From Osmia lignaria lignaria (lineage: Eukaryota > Arthropoda > Insecta > Hymenoptera > Megachilidae): 64,000 nucleotides of DNA. The notes beneath the pieces are model-generated. The model was given only the letters and a program-made list of their open reading frames with translations. It was not told where the DNA came from and searched no databases. Location of the stretch: positions 6,944,001 through 7,008,000 of the forward strand of contig NC_135035.1 in assembly GCF_051020975.1 (NCBI RefSeq), given 5' to 3'. Of the stretch, positions 1 to 12,780 are shown piece after piece. The translations under genes and the position numbers were made by a program. Within the stretch, counting starts at the first letter, position 1. Each line of letters opens with the position of its first letter.

Positions 1-2851
1 GGCCCGTGGCTGCAGTTCTCCTACGGGTCATTACATTCTCGAGCCGTGTAGGGTGCATTTGATCGATGTGTCTCGCGCCTCGCGCGTTCCGTTGTTATTG
101 AACCGGTAAACGGGCTTCCTCGTATTTTTCTTCGATTTATTTTGTCCACCAATTTTACGATCGCTTTCCCATTTCCTTCTATTTTTTTTTTTTCGTTCGA
201 ACGGAATGGTTTGGTAAAAGATTGAAAATGTGAGAGTGTTCAATTTAGAGAAAGTGCAACGTGGTGATTCGTGTGTCGTTTAAAAATAAATTAATAAATA
301 ATGGTGGAGGTATACGTGTGTTTATCGACGAAAATCGTCCCCTTGTTTCGTTACCTTGGACCCGGGAAATTCAAGAGCCCCTTTCTTTATGTATGTCGGA
401 AGATTTGTGATAAAGTTACGGTATCTAACAGCGGATTAAAGGCTTCCTACTTCCACGTAAATTGCAGTGTCACGCAACGTGGATATTTCATGCTTTGCCC
501 TATCCTTTCTTCCCTGGTTTCATTTTACCGATTTTCTCGGGAATTAACAGCAGAGGTAGCTGAAAATTTTCTCAACAATTTCTCCTAACGAGCGGTAAGT
601 TCGATGGAAAATGCTCTATCGTGATAACTGTGATTTTTGATTGGGAAAAAATTGTCGTTTCCTCGCTAAACGGGATTTCTCTATTTCAATCTTCAGCCAC
701 GTCACAGCTGCATCAGCAATAAGGTCGTGTGCTTATTCCGTCGAACTTAAAAACTCATTTCGAAAGCAAACGTGGAAAATGAAACAGTTCTGAGTAATGT
801 TTCCTCGAAACTTCAAATTACCTTGCCGAGAACTTGCGTCGTACCGAATTTGTCTTTGTTCCTTGACATCAGAATTCCTTGTTTAATAAATGATGTTAGG
901 TATCTTCAAAATAAACCATCTCGATGATCGTTTGATAGTTTGACGTTGATTCGTTTATTTAATTAATAATTATAGCTTTCATGTCTAGTTGTCGTTCCAT
1001 TTCGATAAATAATACGATCAAACTAAATTCGAGTCGATCTTCCGATCAGAAACGAAATGAAATAATATATGAAGAAGCAGCAATATCCTTTATCTCGTTT
1101 CAGAGTAGAATCGGAAAAGAATCAAGTGTCAGCCTCCGTGCCATAGATATCGTATCGATCAATCGTTTTCCCCTCCCTCGCGGGATATCCTGCGCACTTT
1201 TCACCCCCGTTCGACCGAAACGGAATGCGTTTTGCCATATTTTTTCTTTCTCCCTCGGCTGACACCAGCGTTCTCCCAGTGTTTGCTTCCCTCCCCCGTC
1301 GAGTAAATAGTGGAAAAAGGGCGACGGAAAAAGGGGAGAGGGTATAAAGGATAGCCGGACATTTTCGCGAAGAAGCATTTCACGTTGCGAGCACTTCGGA
1401 ATGCGGTTCCCGTTGCATGCGAAATAACAATTTCACCGGTACACGCCGGTTGGAAGCTTATGTTTTTACCTTTTCGGATTTCTCTCCTTTTGTCACCTTG
1501 CTTTCTCTGCCCGACCCTTTTTGCCGAGGGTAGAGGGATGCGTGTTAAATCACCGCTGGCACGTCTGCTGCCGGAAAACGAAGAAAAGGGCTGAATTTAT
1601 GGCTCTCTTAGATCTCTTAGAGTGCGAGCTGTGCGTGTGCGGCTGGGAAATTTAGAGATAACATTTAGAATAAAAATTACAGGAATTGAAAAAGAAATAT
1701 CAAATATATATTTAAAAATTAGTTCCATTCGGAGAAGCCTTCGAGTCTGTTAATAAAACCGAGGAACAGGATCGATTCAACGAACCTTTCATAATTTTAT
1801 CGAAGCCCACCTTCCACGATAAATCACTAGTTTTTATTCTAGCCACCCTCCGACGACGATTGGAGGAGGATGAAAGGGATGAAGATGCTCACGTTGAAAC
1901 TGCAACGACCACAGAATTCTTGCATCCAGCAAAATCAGGACTGCTGACCGAGCTCCGTGACTGAATGCGCCCGTTGCATGAAAACCTGCACACACAGACA
2001 CACATATTCCATGTATATGTGGTACACGTGCACGGGTCGGTATGCTTTTCGCGAACAAAACAGGAGCTCGGCTCATTTTCGATTTGTTGCTGTCTGTCTA
2101 AAAAATGGCACGGCATTGCCCTGTTGCTGCGCTGATCTCTTTGTTTCGCGGCAACTGTTCTGTGGTCGGAAATTTCAGGAGGAAGCAGACGGAAAAATCG
2201 ACGGAATCGTCGATACGGCAGTGGAATCTCGGTTGAATGGCTTGATTAAGAACCGGTTGAAAAACAAGCTTTCTAAACGTTCGGTAGAATTAATAGAAAA
2301 TAATTTAATATGTTCGCTATTTTAATTAGTAGAGGGATTTTTCTTATCAACCGAGATTCCAATATGGGAAAAGAAAATTGCTGGCCCTGCGATATATTCA
2401 ATGTCTCGTTCAATCATTATGTTTCCATTGATTTGTGCGTTTCATTTTTCCAGATGCAGCGAAACGAGCATTTCGTTGCTGTAAATATATCATCGGTCCG
2501 CGAACACCGAGATAAATAATGAAAAGTGTTTTTCCGACATGAAAATATATCGAGCAATAATTCTATTGTTCTTATCGCGGGTATAGTAGTTTAGTAACAA
2601 ACGTTTTCGATTTGCTCGATTGAAAGCTATATTGCTTTATTCTATATCGTTCTATATAAAAAAATGGGAAACTTCCAATTGAACTCTGACAAATATTCAC
2701 TTTATTCAGATTTTATTTTTTTCATCGGAAATTATACTTGTTTCGGTGTTCGTGCGACGAATGCTTCGCCATTGATAGAAATATTACGGTGTACTAACGT
2801 GCCGGGCTAACGAATACTAATCCAGAAATGATTGTACTAACTAATGAACAG
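1..2851. other. Intron or upstream sequence of the GalNAc-transferase, no gene seen
   Basis: I find no catalytic-domain exon of the transferase here and no other recognisable coding sequence. Short ORFs on both strands lack domain features. The region is probably intron, with earlier exons left of the window. Confidence 0.5.
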
Positions 2852-2962
2852 ATACGTAATCTCGGAGAGGGAGGTAACACCTGTCTGGATTCACCGGCAC
2901 GCAAGGCAGACTTGCACAAACCGGCTGGACTCTACCCCTGCCATCGACAGGGCGGAAATCAG
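2852..2962 (+). CDS. pgant9: Alternative exon A of the GalNAc-transferase lectin domain (alpha repeat)
   Basis: This exon is 111 nt (37 codons, phase 0 at both ends). It begins after an acceptor ..ATGAACAG and ends at CAG before the donor GTACAA. It encodes IRNLGEGGNTCLDSPARKAD followed by LHKPAGLYPCHRQGGNQ. It aligns along its whole length with exon B 440 bases downstream, so only one of the two should be used per mRNA. Inclusion of both would keep frame but give four lectin repeats. Confidence 0.85.
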
Positions 2963-5900
2963 GTACAAATTGACGCGTGGAAGCTGAACGAATCTCGTGT
3001 CAAACATATATTTAGCCCCGTCAAGCTGTTTGTTTCACTGTCAGTTCGTTTTCACGCCTGAATCGAAAACTCGACTTTCCTATTCGAATCCGCTTTATTT
3101 TCGTTTCTTCGAGAATTCTGGCGAAATTGAAATTCGACGTGAATTATATTCGCTGAGAAGTCGATTTTTCGTTTCATGAAAAGCTAACCCTTTAACGCTT
3201 GCATGTTTCGCGATATGCATCCTAGGCTTGTGTGTGTTTATATGCATGGTTTCGTGTTTTTCCTTTCCATTCAAGGTCCGAAGATAGGAAATATTTCGTG
3301 AAATCCTTACGTAAGATCACCGATAATAGATCAATATTGAATTGTTTCAACCGGTTCGTAAGATGGTTAGTAACTGTTTGCAAATCTGTTGAATTCCAAT
3401 GTAGATCAGGCACCTGGTTAGCAGCATATGTATAGATTCACCAGGGAAACCTGAAGACTTGCACCAGCCAGTGGGTTTATATCCCTGTCACCGCCAGGGC
3501 GGCAATCAGGTACATGAATTTCAAAATTCGACGGAATGAAAATGTTAAATAAATAGTTATAGTAATTACGGGGCACGCGGTGATCTAATTTGGCTTCCTA
3601 GTTATCTCTATCGAGACTTTTGTTAGGTCCTTGATGGTGATGGGATATTTGAAAATCTACTTGCTCGTGGTTTCAAATAAACAAGTATGTTAATCAATTA
3701 GACGAGTTCTGTATGAATGTAAAATAATTAATTTTTTCTTAAGTCACTCGTAGGAAAATGAATATTATTGTAAATATTTGACACTGATTTTTGAATCAAT
3801 TCGACTTTCTTCCCCTAAGACCCAGATTCCATCATGCTAATGTACATCATCAAAATCTCATTAAAATTCCTTAATACTTATTTACACAATTTGCTTGTCG
3901 TTGATTACTCACGATAATCACTTTGGTTGAAGAAAACAGGTGCATTAACCGGCGACACATTTAACTTGCACGCTAACTCGGTGCTAAGCTTCGACCTATT
4001 TCGGTGCAATTAGTAAGCTCGCTAATCTGGTACGGTTGGTGATCAATCGTCACGCCACGTTTTTCGTGATACTATGACCCGGGTCTATCTTTCTCTCGCC
4101 ACGGCTATCTGTTCCTTGTCGTCATTTTTAGTTTCCCGCCATTGTGCGGAATTAATCTTCCGGCCGGTGGGAAGCAGCACACCTGCTGAAAATTATTGGT
4201 GTGGGTGTAACTGCGCGCTAAGGCCGAAATAATGTTCGTTCGCCTGGCTATGATGTATCTTTCAACGGCTATTGATAGCGGGGCATATAGAGGTGCTGAT
4301 AAATCGATCCTTTGACCCCTTGTGTCTGGTACTTTTAGCACCCTTTAACGCGTTTACTGCCAGGCTAAATTTCGTGACAATTTTTGTTTTAGCAATTCTG
4401 CACAATTATTGGTAATTTAACGCTTTGACAGACTTTTAATTTGTAATTGCTTAAATATTAAAATTTATATTACTCAAATGTATACAAAAATCATCTTGTA
4501 AAATGGTCGATACTAATTGGAATTGAATTCTCCTTGAAATTTGAAAAATCAGTAGAACAGGTAAGTAATAAGTCAGACAAGTGAACTAGTGGCGCTAGAT
4601 TGCCAGACAAGTGGAATAGGATGGTACATAGTCAGACAGGGATCTAGTTGCTTTACATAAAAACTGCATTCGATGCATATTTTTCATTTACACGTATGTA
4701 TTCGTTTTACTCGTTATCCAGTGGATTTCAGTTCGTGACTACGCACAATAAATTCATTTTGAAGAGCATGCATATCGTTCAATTTTTAATATTCTATATC
4801 TGTAGGTACAGAAAATTTTTATATTCGAAGCTGTCATTATAATTTACTTCCTTGAAAAAGTAAATTAATATTGATTAACAAAAAATCAACTCTGTTCATT
4901 ATTACAAGCACTTCTACATTTTTATCACTGTGCAACAGTGGAAGCAGGTTATAGAAACTGTAGGAGAGGGGAGGAAAAGGTGTTTGATCTCGGGATCGTC
5001 TGTTTGACTCGCCAGATACCTATAATATCGAAATTCGGAATTCCTATATTTTCGAACCGCATGCCGGGTGACCGCTAGCGAGAACAGTGATCATCTCTTC
5101 GCCACCTAGCGGTCCCCGGCCCGAGCCAAAAACGTCCGAGCAAACGAAATCCTCTCCCCCTCCACTAAACGCCTACAAAACGAAGCGAGAATCATTCAGA
5201 TACCATTTCTCGATTCATCAGCGATACTATAACTCGATGGCTTCACACGAATCGTTCGTTTGGTAGCCACGAATGGACAACAATAGAAAGTCGATGGCCA
5301 GGAGTTGATCAGGTCAGAGGCAAAGCTCGTGGCAGCGGCGTAATTACCGTGAAACCGTGGCTTAATTGCTAGGGCAAATAGGTAAATTAAAGCGGCGCTT
5401 TACGAGGTCGAGCGAGCGGCGACTGATTGTGTTTTTGGTTGTAACTGGTTGTCACGGTTGTTAAACCGAGTCAGAACCTGAGGGAACGTCGGGCTTTTGT
5501 ACACCACGACGGTCGGGATTCGTCGTCTGCGTGATTTTAATGACGAGACGAGTGGCCGGTTACCAGGCTATCCTTTCTACGGGGCTTCGACGTGACAGTG
5601 CATGTTTCGCGGTGGTAACGAGCTCCACCTGTTTGTTCCCTTTTTTTTTTTTTTCTCCACGCTGTTTTGTGTTTTTTCAACCCTGACGAAATTTTCAGCC
5701 ACGTTTCCCTCCTGTTTCTTCCCTTTCAAAAATTAACAAAGTTTGAAAGCAATTCAATTGTGAAAATGGGAATTAAATGAAATTTTATGTTAATCCTATC
5801 GAAAGTGAAATTTTTCTTTAGAGATAATAAATTTCAAATCAGGGTATTTGATTGACGCGAGTAAATGCCAACAATGTCGACGATGATTGCGTGGCTAATT

Positions 5901-8412
5901 GACATCTCGATGATCGAGGGCTTACCGACGATGGACAGATTGTGTAATTAGACTAGACAGGATTAGTAACGGGCAGTAATTGATAGTTAGATAACAGATA
6001 ATGTAACAATTGACTGACAGAAGGAAGTCGTGTTTAGACAAAGCTAGATCTACGCGTTCAACAGTTGCATTAATTAGATAATTACTGTTATTGCTGTAAG
6101 GCTTATCTCGTACCTGCTAATTGCTATAAGCTAGCTTTGTAAATAAGCATGAAGAAATTAATATTTTATATTCATTATGGTTTGATTAATTTTTGAAATA
6201 TCCGATTTTATTTCTTTTTAATTTTTTCCTACTAATAGTTGAATAATATATTCAATTTTTATTCAACACGATAGAAATTCAATTTCACCTTTGCAAAGTA
6301 AAAATAGTTTGAAAACAGTGAGAAAACAAGTGTCGGTTGATTTTCGAGGAAGGAAATTACTTCTCAACAGGGTGATATTTTTCTGAAACGGAAGTCGTTC
6401 GCATAATCACCGTCATTTTCTTACCGAACATGCTTTATGGTGGTTTGATGTATTCCTCGGCGGCAAAATCGATACGTGCATGGCGTTAATACCCGCTTTT
6501 TCATTATCCAGAATTTCATTGCCTTTTGGTACACGTTGCACGACAGGGGCTGAAGACCTTTAAATTTTCGACACGGATGGTTCTGATAGCGTGATAACAA
6601 ATCTGTAACGATTTGAATAAATACTGGTCATTCATGGTATTTATTTTTAATTAACTTCTTGCTTCCTTATTTGAATATACAAATTGAAATTTCACAGCGA
6701 CCGTCTTTATTATCTTGATATTTGTCTTAATTTTTAATTAAATTTTTCCTGGATAGCAAAAGTTCGTTCAATCTTCTTAGGCGAATCACAAGAGTTCAAA
6801 GTATTAACCAGCTTTTACATATACAAATTCGAAACTATTGTTGAAGTAATTACGAACGTGAAGTCGTTCTGCGTTTACATCAAAAAGTTTAATGACTTTT
6901 AACGCAGAATGGAAGTTCTAAGACTGAAGGAAAATTTTTATAGCTTCAGTGACGAAACTTTTTTTCGATTAAGAATATCTTTCTCTTCACGGATTTAATT
7001 ATAACTTAGTATAAAAGCTTTGTATGTTTGGAAAATAGCAATTTTAAAAGATTAGAGAGAAAAGAAATTCTCCGCTGCAAATTCACAGTTTCAAATTCAA
7101 CGTGGTTCAAAATATTTAAAACATTTTTTTACGCCAGCATTCTCAACTAATTGGAGCGTAAAACAGTTTTTATAATATCCACGTTTCTCGAATTCTTTTT
7201 GCAAACGCACACATAGGTAGGCGACTGTCAGAACCATCGGTCATAGGCAAACGTTGGAGGTCAAAATCCACGGGCATTAATCTTGATCGTTTGTCACAGT
7301 ACTGGATGTTGAGCAAGACCGGGGAGATTCGTCGAGACGAGTCGTGCTTGGATTACAGCGGCACCGATGTCATCCTCTATCCGTGTCACGGTAGCAAGGG
7401 TAATCAACAATGGATTTATAATCCTCAGGTATGTTATCCTTGTGTTAACCAGAAGTAGTGGAACAGGAGTTAAATAATTATAATTCTGTCGCAAGCGACT
7501 TCGTCATTTCGTTTATTCTTATATTTAAAAATTTTTCATATTTTCAAAATAATAGATTTTCAATTTCTGTAAATTACCTCTATCCATGTCACGGTAGCAA
7601 GGGTAATCAACAATGGATTTAGAATCCTCAGATATGTTATCCTTGTGTTAACCAGAAGTAGTGGAACAGGGGTTAAATAATTATAATTCTGTCGCAGACG
7701 ACTTCGTCATTTCGTTTATTCTTATATTTAAAAATTTTTCATATTTTCAAAATAATAGATTTTCAATTTCTGTAAATTACCTCTATCCATGTCACGGTAG
7801 CAAGGGTAATTAACAATGGATTTAGAATCCTCAGATATGTTATCCTTGTGTTAACCAGAAGTAGTGGAACAGGAGTTAAATAATTATAATTCTGTCGCAG
7901 GCGACTTCGTCATTTCGTTTATTCTTATATTTAAAAATTTTTCATATTTTCAAAATAATAGATTTTCAATTTCTGTAAATTACCTCTATCCATGTCACGG
8001 TAGCAAGGGTAATTAACAGTGGATTTAGAATCCTCAGATATGTTATCCTTGTGTTAACCAGAAGTAGTGGAACAGGGGTGAAATAATCATAATTCTGTCG
8101 CAAGCGACTTCGTCATTTCGTTTATTCTTATATTTAGAAATTTTTCATATTTTCAAAATAATAGATTTTCAATTTCTACAAATGAATGATTTAAATTCGA
8201 CAGTGATTCCTAGAAGATCTCGAAAAATCAGCAATCAGAACAGGCACTATCAAAGACCTTTTTATTTTCAGACGAAGCAGATCAGACACGGTAGCAGCGA
8301 CAAGTGTCTGGCAATCACCGAAAGCAAACAACGTCTGATAATGGAGGAGTGTTCGCCGACTGCAGCCAGACAAAGGTGGTCCTTCGAGAATTACGATCCG
8401 TCGAAGCTGTGA
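2852..8412 (+). CDS. pgant9: Polypeptide N-acetylgalactosaminyltransferase, C-terminal lectin-domain exons (partial gene)
   Basis: This family moves GalNAc from UDP-GalNAc to Ser/Thr in the Golgi to start mucin-type O-glycosylation. Only the ricin-B-like lectin domain is in the window; the catalytic exons must lie to the left. Exons: alpha repeat version A 2852-2962 or version B 3405-3509, beta repeat 7300-7428, gamma repeat 8272-8412 with TGA at 8410-8412. All joins are phase 0 with AG/GT borders. Visible lectin motifs are CLDS..LYPCHRQGGNQ (alpha A), CIDS..LYPCHRQGGNQ (alpha B), CLDYSG..LYPCHGSKGNQQW (beta) and CLAI..MEEC..RQRWSFENY (gamma). The symbol is tentative: fly Pgant9 is known to make lectin-domain splice forms, which fits, but other Pgant paralogues are not excluded. 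Family assignment is near certain. Confidence 0.85.
3405..3509 (+). CDS. pgant9: Alternative exon B of the GalNAc-transferase lectin domain (alpha repeat)
   Basis: This exon is 105 nt (35 codons, phase 0 at both ends). It begins after the acceptor CCAATGTAG and ends at CAG before GTACATG. It encodes IRHLVSSICIDSPGKPED followed by LHQPVGLYPCHRQGGNQ. The last 11 residues are identical to exon A, and the first half differs in charge and in the residues before the first Cys. The upstream stop codon lies in the intron, so the exon is real only if spliced. Confidence 0.85.
3510..7299. other. Intron between alternative alpha exons and the beta exon
   Basis: This is 3.8 kb of AT-rich DNA without recognisable coding sequence, apart from the 219-bp repeat at 4959-5177 described separately. 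A CpG-rich stretch at about 5080-5620 surrounds that repeat. Confidence 0.5.
4959..5177 (+). mobile_element. LTR-like or MITE-like repeat, copy 1 (219 bp)
   Basis: The element begins TGTAGG and ends CCTACA. It is flanked by a perfect 4-bp direct repeat AAAC (4955-4958 and 5178-5181), as expected for a solo LTR or a small DNA element. It is homologous in inverse orientation to 49307-49558. Inside is a hairpin-prone inverted repeat (GCCGGGTGACCGCTAG at about 5062-5077 against CTAGCGGTCCCCGGC at about 5106-5120) and a CTCF-like core on the minus strand at 5100-5112. It lies in the intron of the GalNAc-transferase gene. Confidence 0.7.
7300..7428 (+). CDS. pgant9: GalNAc-transferase exon, lectin beta repeat
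   Basis: This exon is 129 nt (43 codons, phase 0) between TTTGTCACAG and the donor GTATGT. It begins YWMLSKTGEIRRDESCLDYS and carries the beta-repeat signature LYPCHGSKGNQQW. Its last 55 bases are the seed of the tandem array that follows in the intron. Confidence 0.9.
7374..8182 (+). repeat. 203-bp tandem repeat, four units, copying the end of an exon into the intron
   Basis: Units begin at 7374, 7577, 7780 and 7983, a strict 203-bp period. Unit 1 contains the real 3' end of the beta-repeat exon and its donor. Units 2-4 repeat the same 55 exon bases plus intron, but all three read TTT AGA where the exon reads TTT ATA, which puts a TAG in the exon frame. In all three the donor CAG|GTATG has become CAGATATG. 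The shared changes show that one decayed unit was amplified later. Confidence 0.95.
8272..8412 (+). CDS. pgant9: GalNAc-transferase terminal exon, lectin gamma repeat and stop
   Basis: The acceptor TTTATTTTCAG leads into 46 codons and a TGA. They begin TKQIRHGSSDKCLAITESKQ and end RWSFENYDPSKL, the third lectin repeat with its two Cys and the closing Q-x-W motif. No in-frame extension follows the stop. Confidence 0.9.
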   Translation, partial: TKQIRHGSSDKCLAITESKQRLIMEECSPTAARQRWSFENYDPSKL

Positions 8413-11001
8413 TATCGCGCCTTTTCGCGTCGCCAGTCGAAGGATCTCGGCCGGAAGTTCGATCATCCCGGCTCTTGGGTGTCTGTTCAACGTTACTCCG
8501 TCGCTAGAACGCGTTTCGGTAGATAGGCGGTGTGGTTTCGAGGCTGAAACGCCTCGAAACGTCATCGATCAGACACTCGGGATCCATCGCGAGACAAAGA
8601 ACACGCATAATCTCCGTGGACAAAAGGGACAAAGAGAGAGAAAAAAAAAAATGCTTCGTAGGAAGAGAAACGATTCGATGGCCGATCGAACGGCTGTAAT
8701 TTTCTAAATGTAAGACAGAAGTGCAATAGAAACGTCGTTTGAGGGGTGATCGAGGAGAAAACTGTCCTTTCGATATGCTGTAATCGATGTACAATGAAAG
8801 ACCCCCGGGACACTTTGTGAGTGATCGAGAGTCGATTGTAGCTGGAGGAATGCTTTCGCTGGCATTGAAGGATTGAAAGCTTCCCTGAGGAGCGCGAAAC
8901 GGTAAATAGTTCGGTGTAGGATTTCAATCTTCTTCTTCTTCTTGAGAGGATTGTCAAGGAAGAAGGGATGTTCTTTTAAGTTTGTTCCTTGTTAACGAGT
9001 GTTTCTTCTGAGTTGGGTGAATGGTGTTGCTCGTAATTGATTAAGATTTATATTGTCTTACGAATTAATTGACGCTTTATAATTGCACTTACTGAAAATA
9101 CGATCGTTTATCACTGATCAGAGATTACTGATAATAATTGTAAAATTTTTATCGCAGCAATTACGAGCGAGACCTCGTTTTTCCATAGATAGTTTATAGA
9201 GTTGAATCGTTTGAAAAGTTTGATCAGTTAAATGCAGTTGTTACGTAAAGGAGTCGTATAGCTTTGCACAAGTACTTACCGATCGAATGGATTCGTCGTT
9301 CGACGAATTTTTAATTTAAGTTAACGAAGAGATTGCTAAGAGCACGTCAATGCATCAATGACAGCGAAGAGCGTGTCAGAAGTGGATGCTTTGTTCATTT
9401 TATTCGAGGTTGACAGGCAACGAGGAACGATTTTTGTAAGCTGCTTATGGCGAGTGCCATTTCAGAGACGACACGGTGATTTTGTTTTATTAGTAAACCA
9501 CGTTCAAAATTGTTAAATCAAAAGATTTATATGCAATTTCGTCGTTCGTAAATTTTATATTGAAAGAAATAAGTTTTCGACTCGATCGAAATTTAATAGT
9601 ATTTTAAAATTAATGATTCGTCCTTCTGTCGTGTCCTCAGCGCTTACAATAGGGTTTTACATTCCACTTGGTGAGCAAGAATGATCACCAGCAATTTGTA
9701 ATTCTGCCACGATGACGGGGAAATATTGTTTTCTAATTAATTTAGCTCGTACGTAGCGTGTAGGGACGATGAAACGAACGAAGTTAAGGTACACATTCCG
9801 ATTACGGTGTAGGAAGACTTTTGTACATTCATGTAAAGTATCTCGATGCCAGTTTAGATACCGCCTAACGTAAGTTTTCCGTGTGTATGTGCGAGAATAA
9901 TTAAGTTGCAGAGCGTGCCAACGAAATTCTGAATGCCTCTGCCGGTGTGTGGGACGTTGTACGATGTATCAATTAATCTCGATCGTCATTGATTGCCTGA
10001 GAAATCATTTACATATTATGCACATTAACTTTCGCCACCCTCTACATATCCGTGGCTCGACAGGTCATCAAAAATTCATCGTCAGAAACAAGCAAGTTCG
10101 ATCCAAGTGTCGAGTCACTTTCTTTTAAATACCTTCAAAGTTCAAGACAATATAGACGGATCATAATTAACGATTATCAGCTAATGGCAAAGACCGTTTT
10201 TGTCCAGAGTTCCAGTTTTGTGCGTCATTTGAAATGTGAGTATATTTGATGATTGCGATCATTAATCCAGAGGGAACACTGTGAAAAGTTTCAAGGAAGA
10301 TTCGACACGTTCTTTGTTATGTGGGTCATCAGTAGCCCATTATAATTAGAAGCTTTACAACTCCAATGGTATTTTTGACAAAATACTTGAACAACCATAG
10401 CACAATATGAATATCTAAAATATATCTTTTATAGTCCTTGTGTTGAATTTTTATACTAAATTTCAGAATCTTACATAGCAAAGAACGTATTGATCTGAAC
10501 CGACAACTTATCAAAATTTTAATTTCAATTGTTTCAAAATTTTGCCGTTTTGTGGCATGGTATTAATTAAGACACCATGGAAAATGTTCCCGAAAAAATA
10601 GGAAAGTGTGAATAATCGAGCTGAAAGGGAAGTATATATACATATAAATATAGGTTTAAGGTGGTGTAAAGGATTCTTATCTTCGAAGGATGTCGATGAA
10701 CGGACGAATGAAATTCAACGAGAACGTTTATACAGATAGATATAGATATATTATAGATATATATATATATATATGACATTTTCTACATTTGGTAAGGATG
10801 TTGCATATCGTGCGAGAAAAAGAGATACAATGATGATAAAATGATGTAATGGACACAGCCGAGCGACGACTGGTCGCACGTTAATTAATGTAATATCGAA
10901 CGTGCCTTATTTCCTGTATATATACACATATGAATATTATTATCATTATTATCATTAATACGAACCTCTATCGTAACGTGCAAGTATTTGTGTTGAATAA
11001 A
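8413..11001 (+). other. Probable long 3' UTR of the GalNAc-transferase
   Basis: No convincing ORF is present. An AATAAA at 10996-11001 is the best poly(A) signal seen after the stop, though AT-rich DNA gives chance matches. A (TA)n run lies at about 10740-10775 and a short CTT run near 8930. This is inference; the real 3' end could be earlier. Confidence 0.35.
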
Positions 11002-12780
11002 TCGATGTTGTTTTACGTTAACATTGTGGGGAAGAATCATTGCTATTTATGTTATTTTCATTCGTGCCCCGTGATTTAATTAGCTAATTAACCAAATATG
11101 GAATTTAGAGAAGAAAAGAGATTCATCATTTAATAAAAGACTGAAGGAAAACAATATCCACGTAATTATGAAATTACCCGTGATACCCTCTTTGCAGTAT
11201 CATGGAGTTGTTTTTTCTTATTTGCCAGAGCTGGTGCCTTTGAAATTTATTTTCCTCTGATGCATTCATTGTTAATGCAACATGAATTCCTTTGACGCGT
11301 TCAAGCCTTATAATTGCACCTGATATTGAATCAGGAGTTCACCATGAAACTCGGTCATGACACAGTTCCCATCAACCTTGAACTATTTTGGTTTGACCAT
11401 AAATTTCCGTTTCCACTGGCTCGGTGCTTCGCCCCTGGATTAATTAGTAACAAATCGCTAAACATTTCCAAGATATTCGATCATTATGTCATTTTCATGA
11501 AAATTTACAATTAACTTTCATTTTTAATTTTCTAAAAAATGGTAAGGTTGCATGATAAACATCAATGTTGATATTTTATTAAATATTGAGGATTAAGAGA
11601 GGGTTGAATTTTGTTTTTAATTAATCATGACATTAAGAGGCGTTGCGTATGCTTATCGAACCGTTTACGAATTATCGGGGGCTGCCACGGAAACTAAAAC
11701 GAAATCGTTCGTTATTCTCGCGCAGGCGTTGTCGACGTCGCGACGTCCGTCGTCGAGAGGACACGCGTACGTATCATTCTTCCAGAAATTTTTACAAAAA
11801 TTACCACTCGATTTAGGTACTTTAAAACCATTTTAAAGTAACAGATATTTCAATCAAACATATTTTCAATAGAAAATATGGATCGAAATTATTTTCAGCT
11901 TCTTTCTTTTAAATGTGACAAAAATAAACACCTATGTAATTAAAAAAAAAAGAAAGATCGCGGTTGAAAAAGAATTAGAGCTAATTAAATATTTAATAGG
12001 TATAATTTTATTTACTTTAGAATATTTGTATCTTAATGAAAAATATTTATTTCTTTTCCCTAATAAAGGAGCCTGGCTTAAATTACCATGGTTGAAAATT
12101 TATAGGGATGATAAAATTGTTAAATATAATTTTCTTTATAAAAAGAAAATATTTTTGACACTGAATCACCAATGCTCGCACCTTTTCCCCGTCTTTTAGC
12201 CGGGGTAGCTACTTGTTGCGGGGTTGGATGTTATTGATTACTAGGGAAGGATGAGAGCAGCTAGAGGGAGACGAAAGTTCCTCCACAGACATGAATGGCT
12301 GTGGTCCACAGAGCCAGATTTTGAGCTTGACCCGGATTCGTCACGGTGGAGTTCACGTTACCTTCACTTTCGTTGCTCGCGTTGTAAGCCAGCATGAAAA
12401 ATCGAGAGTGAACGATATCTAACATTTCTAAGCCTCTTTCTATGAAATCACCCACCTCTTACAAAATTCCAAAATTTCAATCTAAAGTTGAATTGAACCA
12501 TCTCCTACAAGAATCTTTTATATATAATCTCTTAAACTCTGGAATATAATTATGAAAACTCAAATCTTGCCATTAGAAATTTTTCCCCAAAATTATATTT
12601 ATTCAAATTGAACCTCCTCTGTCTGAAAATAAAATCAATCCCCATAAAGGATTAATTAACAATTTTCAATATGCTTTTATTAAAAGAATTAAATACATCC
12701 TTCTGCCTTACAATTTCAAATTGAAATTTTTATTCTATTTGTATGAAATTTCATCCCCCTGAATCGTATGCTTCTGAAAA
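11002..12780. other. Intergenic, one weak minus-strand ORF
   Basis: The sequence is AT-rich apart from a CpG-rich patch at 11630-11775. A minus-strand ORF at 12261-12455 ends in a coding-like stretch with two Asn-glycosylation-type sites and the string LALWTTAIHVCGG, but I recognise no family and see no firm splice structure. It could be a gene relic or chance. Confidence 0.25.

Noticed and set aside
3571..3583. GGGCACGCGGTGA, similar to part of miR-124
   Set aside because: The seed AAGGCAC is not present and no hairpin is evident around it.
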